Assembly (NCBI GenBank): GCA_009691025.1
Contig: SHWB01000013.1
Span: 1-47,054, forward strand
From: Alphaproteobacteria bacterium
GTDB lineage: Bacteria > Pseudomonadota > Alphaproteobacteria > UBA6615
Direction: 5' to 3'
Length of the DNA: 47,054 bases
Part shown: in pieces, positions 42,484 to 47,054 of the stretch
How positions within the stretch are numbered: position 1 is the stretch's first letter
How the letters are laid out: every line of letters starts with the position of its first letter
Translations under genes and position numbers: made by a program
Notes under the pieces: model-generated
Databases searched by the model: none
Told to the model about the DNA's origin: nothing
The model's input: the letters and a program-made list of their open reading frames with translations, nothing else

Positions 42484-43287
42484 TCAGCCCATCACGACAT
42501 CGGTTACGAACTTGACGTCGGGAAAGGCGAGCGTGAGGAGCAGAAAGGCCAGCAGGACGAGGCGCGCGGCCCGCCTGCCACGCAGGCCGGAAACGCGGCG
42601 CGCGGCCAGCAGCCCGCCAATGACGGCCAGCGCGGCGATACCCAGGACGGTCTCGTGATCGAGGGCGAGCAAATGGCGTTCGGCCAGCCAGAGCGTCGTG
42701 ACGCCGCTGACTAGCCCGACCACCAGCACGGCGCCCGCCAGCCACAGCAGGATCACTGCGAGCCTTTCGGCCTCCGCCACCGGCGGCAGCGCACGCGCCA
42801 GCCGCGACGGCCGGCGCGTGCGGATCGCCCGTTCCTGCAGCGCCACGGCGAGCCCGGAGACGGCGTCCAGCGTCGCCAGCGCGTAGGTCGCCACTGAGGC
42901 GGCGATATGCAGGGCCAGCCCGGCGGGCGGGGCATGGCCCGACAGCTGGCGGGCCGGCACGGCGAGCCAGATCGTGCCGACGAGACCGAGCAGGGCGAGA
43001 TAAGGAAACAGCAGCGGCGCCAGCAGGCGGGCCGCCGGCATCATCGCCGCCAGCAGGGCGAAGGCGGCGGTGGTGGCGCCGACGGTGATCCACAGCGCCG
43101 CCGAGAACCCGGTCGGCCAGGCCTGCCAGGCGACGCTGAGGTCGAAGGCGACCGGCCCGACCACGGCGACCAGGACCAGCGGCCAGAAAACAGCGTCGCG
43201 CCCCTCCACCGGGCCGCGCAACGGCAGCAGCGCCGCCGGCAGCAGTGTCGCCCGCGCCGCAACACCATTAAAGACCGTCGCCGTCAT
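42484..43287 (-). CDS. CcsA/YpjD-type membrane protein, cytochrome c assembly family
   Basis: 267 aa from ATG 43285-43287 (an upstream ATG at 43341 adds a poor N-terminus). About eight hydrophobic segments, for example VFWPLVLVAVVGPVAFDL, ALLAAMMPAARLLAPLLFPYL, ILLWLAGAVLVVGLVSGVTT and ETVLGIAALAVIGGLLAA. LALHIAASVATYALATLDAV carries a His in a helix, as in CcsA/YpjD heme-export-related proteins. In alphaproteobacteria these YpjD-like genes are of uncertain role in cytochrome maturation. Leftward, possibly cotranscribed with dusB. Confidence 0.82.
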   Translation of the reverse strand: MTATVFNGVAARATLLPAALLPLRGPVEGRDAVFWPLVLVAVVGPVAFDLSVAWQAWPTGFSAALWITVGATTAAFALLAAMMPAARLLAPLLFPYLALLGLVGTIWLAVPARQLSGHAPPAGLALHIAASVATYALATLDAVSGLAVALQERAIRTRRPSRLARALPPVAEAERLAVILLWLAGAVLVVGLVSGVTTLWLAERHLLALDHETVLGIAALAVIGGLLAARRVSGLRGRRAARLVLLAFLLLTLAFPDVKFVTDVVMG

Positions 43288-43340
43288 GGGAAGGTTGGTA
43301 GCACCCGGCCCCGTTCCCTGCCACCGGCTCGACGGCCCCA

Positions 43341-43479
43341 TCCTTCGCCCTTCGAGACGCCGCCTTGCGGCGGCTCCTCAGAGTGAGGAGGCTCAGGATG
43401 AGCCCTTCTCGAATGACCGTGCCCGCGAAGACCCTTTGTTTACCAGCCGCCTCATCCTGATCCTGTCGAAGGACGAGGC
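43341..43479. repeat. Family B repeat facing a family A repeat
   Basis: Family B copy 43341-43401 (ccttcgcccttcgagacgcc...gcggctcctcagagtgagg) and inverted family A copy 43449-43479 (cctcatcctgatcctgtcga...aggacgagg) share the ccttcga core, so the two families are related. They fill the divergent gap between the ccsA-like gene and ispDF. Confidence 0.75.
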
Positions 43480-43584
43480 GGCTCCGCGCGGGCGGGCGAG
43501 TAGGCGACGCTGCGACCTCCCCCGTTTCCGCCCATTGCCGAAATGCCCTATATGGTGTCGCGCCGAACCCGGAGCCCGCCGCCC

Positions 43585-44754
43585 GTGCCTGCCACCGATA
43601 CAGCCGCGCTCGTCGTCGCCGCCGGCCGTGGCACGCGCCTGCCGGGCGACGTCCCCAAACAGTACCGGCTGATCGCCGGACGCGCGGTGATCGCGCACAC
43701 GTTGGCGCGGCTCGCCGCCCATCCGCGCATCGCCACGGTACGGGCGGTGATCCATCCCGACGACCGCGCCCTGTGGGCAGCGGCGACGGCGGGGCTCGAC
43801 CTGCCGTCGCCGGTCGATGGCGGCGCGACACGACAGGATTCCGTACGCAACGGTCTGGAAGCCCTGGCGGCGACGCAGCCGGGCCGCGTGCTGATCCACG
43901 ACGCGGTGCGCCCGCTTTTCTCTGCGTCGCTCATAGACCGGGTGATCGACGCGCTGGCCGCCTCTTCCGCCGCCATCGCCGCGCTGCCGGTGGTCGACAC
44001 GCTCAAGCGCGACGACGGCGCCGGTCACAGCGCCGGCACGGTGGCGCGCGACGGGCTGTGGCGGGCGCAGACGCCGCAGGGCTTCCGCTTCGACGCCATC
44101 CTCGCCGCGCATCGCGCGCTCGCCGGCAGGGCGATGACCGACGACGCCGCCCTCGCCGAGGCGGCCGGCCTTGCCGTGGAGCTGGTGCCGGGCGAGGAGG
44201 CAAACCTCAAGATCACTACCGCCGACGACCTCGCCCGCGCCGAGGCGCTGCTCGCCGCCGCGCTGGAGGTTCGCGTCGGCCAGGGCTTCGACGTGCACGC
44301 CTTCGGCCCCGGCGACCATGTGATGCTGTGCGGCGTGAAACTCGCGCATGGCCGGGCGCTGGTCGGCCATTCCGACGCCGATGCAGGCCTGCATGCGGCG
44401 ACCGACGCCATCCTCGGCGCGCTCGGCGCCAGCGATATCGGCGAGCACTTCCCGCCCTCCGACCCGCGCTGGCGCGCCGCCGATTCTGCCGCCTTCCTCG
44501 CCCATGCGATGGCGCTGGTGCGAGCGCAGGGCGGCGTGCTCGCTCATCTCGACGTGACACTGATCTGCGAGGCGCCGAAGGTCGCGCCGCACCGCGCCGC
44601 GATGCGCACTCGGCTGGCGGAAATTCTCGGCGTCGCGGTCGCGCGCGTCAGCGTGAAAGCGACGACGACCGAAGGCCTCGGCTTCACCGGCCGCCGCGAG
44701 GGCATCGCCGCGCAGGCTGTCGCCACGCTGCGCGTGCCGGGGGATGCGGTTTGA
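43585..44754 (+). CDS. ispDF: Bifunctional IspD/IspF isoprenoid enzyme
   Basis: 389 aa from GTG 43585, which gives [20 protein letters not shown]; an ATG at 43543 would overlap a TATATGG box (about 43551) that probably is the -10 element. IspD half: CTP-binding [37 protein letters not shown] and QTPQGFRF; it makes CDP-methylerythritol. IspF half from about residue 230: [20 protein letters not shown] (metal Asp, His), [20 protein letters not shown] and [15 protein letters not shown]; it forms the cyclic diphosphate. Both halves look intact. Fusion is common in alphaproteobacteria. Confidence 0.96.
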   Translation: MPATDTAALVVAAGRGTRLPGDVPKQYRLIAGRAVIAHTLARLAAHPRIATVRAVIHPDDRALWAAATAGLDLPSPVDGGATRQDSVRNGLEALAATQPGRVLIHDAVRPLFSASLIDRVIDALAASSAAIAALPVVDTLKRDDGAGHSAGTVARDGLWRAQTPQGFRFDAILAAHRALAGRAMTDDAALAEAAGLAVELVPGEEANLKITTADDLARAEALLAAALEVRVGQGFDVHAFGPGDHVMLCGVKLAHGRALVGHSDADAGLHAATDAILGALGASDIGEHFPPSDPRWRAADSAAFLAHAMALVRAQGGVLAHLDVTLICEAPKVAPHRAAMRTRLAEILGVAVARVSVKATTTEGLGFTGRREGIAAQAVATLRVPGDAV

Positions 44755-44780
44755 TGCCGTCCCAACGCCGGTGCCAGGCC

Positions 44781-44884
44781 CCCTCGCCCTTCGACAGGCT
44801 CAGGGTGAGGAGGCCTTGTAGCGACATCGCAAGCCGGCTCGGCCATCCCAGTCGTCCTCATCCTGAGCCTGTCGAAGTATGGGG
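44781..44884. repeat. Inverted pair of family A repeats before pgpA
   Basis: Forward copy 44781-44812 (ccctcgcccttcgacaggct...cagggtgaggagg) and inverted copy 44853-44884 (gtcctcatcctgagcctgtc...gaagtatgggg), 40 bp apart. The right end contains an ATG at 44879 in frame with pgpA, which is an alternative but unlikely start. Confidence 0.83.
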
Positions 44885-44911
44885 ACGCCGCACCTTGCCG
44901 GGCGCGTCGCC

Positions 44912-45403
44912 ATGAACGCCGCCTTCCTCCTCGCCACGGCCGGCGGTGCCGGGCGGCTGCCCTGGGCGCCGGGCACCTGGGGCTCGGCGGTGGCCATCGT
45001 GCTCGGCGGCCTCATCGTCGCCCTCGGCGGGCCGCGATGTGGCGCGACGGTGCTGGCGCTCGCCGCCGTGGGACTGTTTCCGCTCGGGGTCTGGGCCTCG
45101 GCCCGCCATGCCGCGACCACAGGCATCGTCGACCCCGGTGAAGTCGTGGTCGACGAAGTGGTCGGCCAGTGGCTCGCGCTTCTCCCGGTCGCCTCCGATT
45201 GGCTCTGGTATCCGGTGGCCTTCGCGCTGTTCCGCGTCTTCGATATCTGGAAGCCGTGGCCGTGCCGGCAGCTGGAAAAACTGCCCGGCGGCGTCGGCAT
45301 CATGGCCGACGACATCGCCGCCGGCGCCTGGGCCGGACTCTGCGTGCTGGCGCTGACGATGATCTTCGGGTCCGCCCCCACACTGCCCTTCGCCTTCGGA
45401 TGA
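44912..45403 (+). CDS. pgpA: Phosphatidylglycerophosphatase A
   Basis: 163 aa from ATG 44912 ([20 protein letters not shown]); the ATG at 44879 is inside a repeat and would add unrelated residues. Integral membrane enzyme removing the phosphate from phosphatidylglycerophosphate. [12 protein letters not shown], then the metal site [13 protein letters not shown] and [20 protein letters not shown], the PgpA signature, and [17 protein letters not shown]. Ends with TGA overlapping the next ATG (ATGA, 45400-45403), indicating coupling with cinA. Confidence 0.95.
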   Translation: MNAAFLLATAGGAGRLPWAPGTWGSAVAIVLGGLIVALGGPRCGATVLALAAVGLFPLGVWASARHAATTGIVDPGEVVVDEVVGQWLALLPVASDWLWYPVAFALFRVFDIWKPWPCRQLEKLPGGVGIMADDIAAGAWAGLCVLALTMIFGSAPTLPFAFG

Positions 45404-45906
45404 CCGCCATGTTCGATCTGGCCCTTGTCAACGCCGCGACCGAGCTGCTGCAGATCTGCCGCGGCAACCGGCTGAAGCTCGCCACCGCCGAATCCTGCAC
45501 CGGCGGCCTCATCGCCGGCTGCCTGACGGAGATCGCCGGCTCCTCGGAAGTCGTCGACCGCGGCTTCGTGACCTACTCCAACGGCTCCAAGGCGGAGATG
45601 CTGGGCGTGCCGACGGCGCTGATCGCCCTCAACGGTGCGGTCTCGGAGCCGGTCGCCCGCGCCATGGCCGAGGGCGCGCTGAAACGCTCCGACGCCGACC
45701 TAACCGTCGCCGTCACCGGCGTCGCCGGCCCGGGCGGCGGCTCGAAGGAAAAGCCGGTCGGCCTCGTCCATTTCGCCGTCGCCGGCTCTGGCCGCCCGAC
45801 CGCGCATCACCGCGAGATGTTCCCCGGCGACCGCTCCGCAATCCGCCGCGCGACAGTGTACCGCGCGCTTGAGTTGCTGCGCGTCGCGGCGACGACGGGA
45901 TTGTAG
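45400..45906 (+). CDS. pncC: CinA-family nicotinamide-nucleotide amidase (PncC type)
   Basis: 168 aa, single-domain CinA C-terminal type that deamidates NMN to nicotinate mononucleotide. Motifs: [20 protein letters not shown] (active-site Ser region), [36 protein letters not shown] and [20 protein letters not shown]. No N-terminal competence-damage domain. Its ATG overlaps the pgpA stop; the ispDF-pgpA-cinA order is typical for alphaproteobacteria. Ends in TAG 45904-45906. Confidence 0.95.
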   Translation: MTAMFDLALVNAATELLQICRGNRLKLATAESCTGGLIAGCLTEIAGSSEVVDRGFVTYSNGSKAEMLGVPTALIALNGAVSEPVARAMAEGALKRSDADLTVAVTGVAGPGGGSKEKPVGLVHFAVAGSGRPTAHHREMFPGDRSAIRRATVYRALELLRVAATTGL

Positions 45907-45913
45907 TGGTGTA

Positions 45914-46002
45914 CCCCATCCCTCGCGAGGCGGGGGGGCCGGGGTGGGGGGGGGCCGGCACACGCCGGGTCGCGGCTCCAGCGTGGAGGTATCACCCGCT
46001 CC
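45914..46002. repeat. Degenerate family E-like GC repeat
   Basis: The arm ccccatccctcgcgaggcgg (45914-45933) is followed by ggggccggggtgggggggg, giving an imperfect hairpin with runs of up to eight G. It is a decayed relative of the module at 30861. It lies between the convergent ends of cinA and the dead MTHFR gene and may terminate both. Confidence 0.5.
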
Positions 46003-46842
46003 CTACCCTCCCCATCTTCGCGATGGAAGGTTGATCTGGTTGCGCGTGCCCTCCAGCCATTTTGCCGTCCGTTCGACGCCGCCGAAGGTGAACAGGTGGA
46101 TGCCGACGACGCCGGGCAGCGGCGCGGCGGCGAGGTCGGCGAGGAGAGCGTCGGGCGTCGCCTCGCGGGCGAGTTGCGTCAGTCGGGCGACGTGCCGGGC
46201 CAGCGCGCGGGCGGAATTGCCGATGCCGCATCGCAGCGCGTAGCGGGTGAGCGTAGCCAGCCCCGCCGGCCGGGCGATGCCGAGACGCACCGGAGCCGTA
46301 TGGCCGGCGCCTCGGTAGGCCGCAAGCCATGATCGGATCGGACCGGCCGCGAAGCAGAACTGCGTGACGACATGCGCGGCGATGCCCTTCCCGTCCAGCA
46401 GTGCGAGCTTTTCTTCCAGCGCCGCGGCCAGTGTCTTGCCGTCGATGAGCGGATGCCCCTCAGGATAGCCGGCGATGCCAATATCGCGGAAGCCATGGCG
46501 GCCGAACAGGCCGCTCGCCAGCAGCGACGCCGCCGAGACGAACGGTCCAGCTGGTGTATCGGTATCGCCGGCTATGACGAGGGCGCGCGTCACTCCCGCC
46601 TCGCCGGCCAGCCGCGTCAGCAGCGCGTCTGCCGCCGCCGCATCGGCGAGGCGGCGCGCGGCAATGTGCGGCACCAGCACGAGGCCGGCGCGCGCCAGCG
46701 CCGCCGCCATGCGCGCGGTGTCGGCCAGCGCGTCGCCGGGCAGGCTGGTGATGTAGACTTGCGTGCCAGGCGCGAAGCCATCTCGGCAGGCATCGGCATC
46801 GGCCGGGAGCCGCGGCTAGACTTCCATAGACAGTTTGGCCAA
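46003..46842 (-). pseudogene. Methylenetetrahydrofolate-reductase-like gene broken by an amber codon
   Basis: The frame ending at TGA 46003-46005 carries the MTHFR TIM barrel: APGTQVYITSLPGDALADTA, LVLVPHIAARRL, VIAGDTDTPAGPF, IGIAGYPEGHP and VVTQFCFAAG, all FAD/folate-domain landmarks. At 46816-46818 an in-frame TAG falls just after SMEV, where relatives read a Glu or similar residue of the first strand. The 5' start is uncertain; TTG 46840-46842 or ATG 46825-46827 are candidates. A 235-codon remnant from ATG 46708-46710 could be translated but would lack the first strand and helix. Confidence 0.8.
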
Positions 46843-46854
46843 CAGAGGCGACAG

Positions 46855-47054
46855 CGATGCGTCGGCACGCGGCTGCGCGTGGCGCTGGAGCCGCTGCCGG
46901 GCCGTGCCCGCCGCCTCGCCGTGGCGAGCACGGCCGCGCCCTGGCCATCGGCCGCTTCCTCGCGCCGGAGGAAAAGGCCAGCTTCGCGCAGGCACTGGCC
47001 GCGGCGATCGGCCGGCTTGACGCACCGATGCCCTCTTCGCCGGCGGGTGTATGG
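46855..47054 (+). pseudogene. C-terminal remnant of a DUF2244 protein with a frame change
   Basis: The rightward sequence reads VGTRLRVALEPLPGRARRLAVA in one frame, and from 46926 EHGRALAIGRFLAPEEKA and SFAQALAAAIGRLDAPMP in another, which fits the soluble end of DUF2244 proteins (a strand, G-R-x-(L/V)-x-(I/V)-G-x-F-L-x-P-E-E block). The two membrane helices that should precede it are missing; the leftward MTHFR-like gene occupies that place. It runs off the right edge without a stop. The junction suggests deletion of the 5' half. Confidence 0.5.

Noticed and set aside
7576-44884. CRISPR array made of the recurring ccttcgacaggctca units
   Set aside because: The units occur as inverted pairs at scattered gene ends, not as regularly spaced direct repeats, and no cas gene is present.
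1182-46818. TAG used as an amino-acid codon (recoding) to rescue the interrupted genes
   Set aside because: Many intact genes end naturally in TAG with normal C-termini (rlpA 15339, trkA 33666, ntrC 38834, Old Yellow Enzyme 29990, SDR 9528, cinA 45906). The interrupted genes also carry frameshifts, TGA or TAA, so TAG reading alone would not restore them.

Overview
This 47 kb window is GC-rich chromosomal DNA of an alphaproteobacterium, most likely of the Rhodospirillales or a neighbouring order. The strongest evidence is the block dusB-ntrB-ntrC-ntrY-ntrX-trkA-D-amino acid aminotransferase-hfq-hflX, together with rlpA-dacA-tmk-holB-metG-tatD-MBL, mazG, and ispDF-pgpA-cinA. These are conserved alphaproteobacterial gene neighbourhoods, and the bifunctional ispDF fusion is common in that class. 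Family assignments come from reading motifs by eye; no database search was possible.

Layout. 1-915: base-poor, atypical accessory edge holding two partial unknown genes, lying on the 3' side of a tRNA-Ser(UGA) gene (916-1005). 1071-4303: a 3.2 kb wreck of an adenylate cyclase/AAA+ regulator. 4.3-6.6 kb: small envelope proteins, a conserved Cys-motif protein and a frameshifted DUF1194 gene. 6.8-10.3 kb: a leftward cluster of three short-chain dehydrogenases and an acetamidase/formamidase. 10.3-12.2 kb: repeat-rich island with an orphan HigA/NadS-type antitoxin and a GIY-YIG-like gene broken by one amber codon. 12.2-18.6 kb: persulfide dioxygenase-rhodanese fusion, then rightward cell-wall and replication genes (lytic transglycosylase, rlpA, D,D-carboxypeptidase, tmk, holB). 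18.7-20.7 kb: an epimerase and a broken FkbM methyltransferase inserted before metG-tatD-MBL. 24-25.8 kb: three dead genes. 25.9-30.8 kb: mazG, a GST, a dead hydroxyisobutyrate dehydrogenase, an Old Yellow Enzyme and an inositol-phosphatase-family protein. 31.0-42.4 kb: the leftward dusB-to-hflX block, intact. 42.5-45.9 kb: ccsA-like gene, ispDF, pgpA, cinA. The right edge holds a dead MTHFR-like gene and a DUF2244 remnant.

Two themes stand out. First, about ten broken genes sit beside completely intact housekeeping operons, so the decay looks real and selective rather than a product of sequencing error. Second, at least five families of short sequences occur as inverted pairs about 80-160 bp long in almost every intergenic gap; members supply the last codons and stop codons of holB and tatD. 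No CRISPR array, insertion-sequence transposase, rRNA operon or recognisable new multi-gene defence system was seen.
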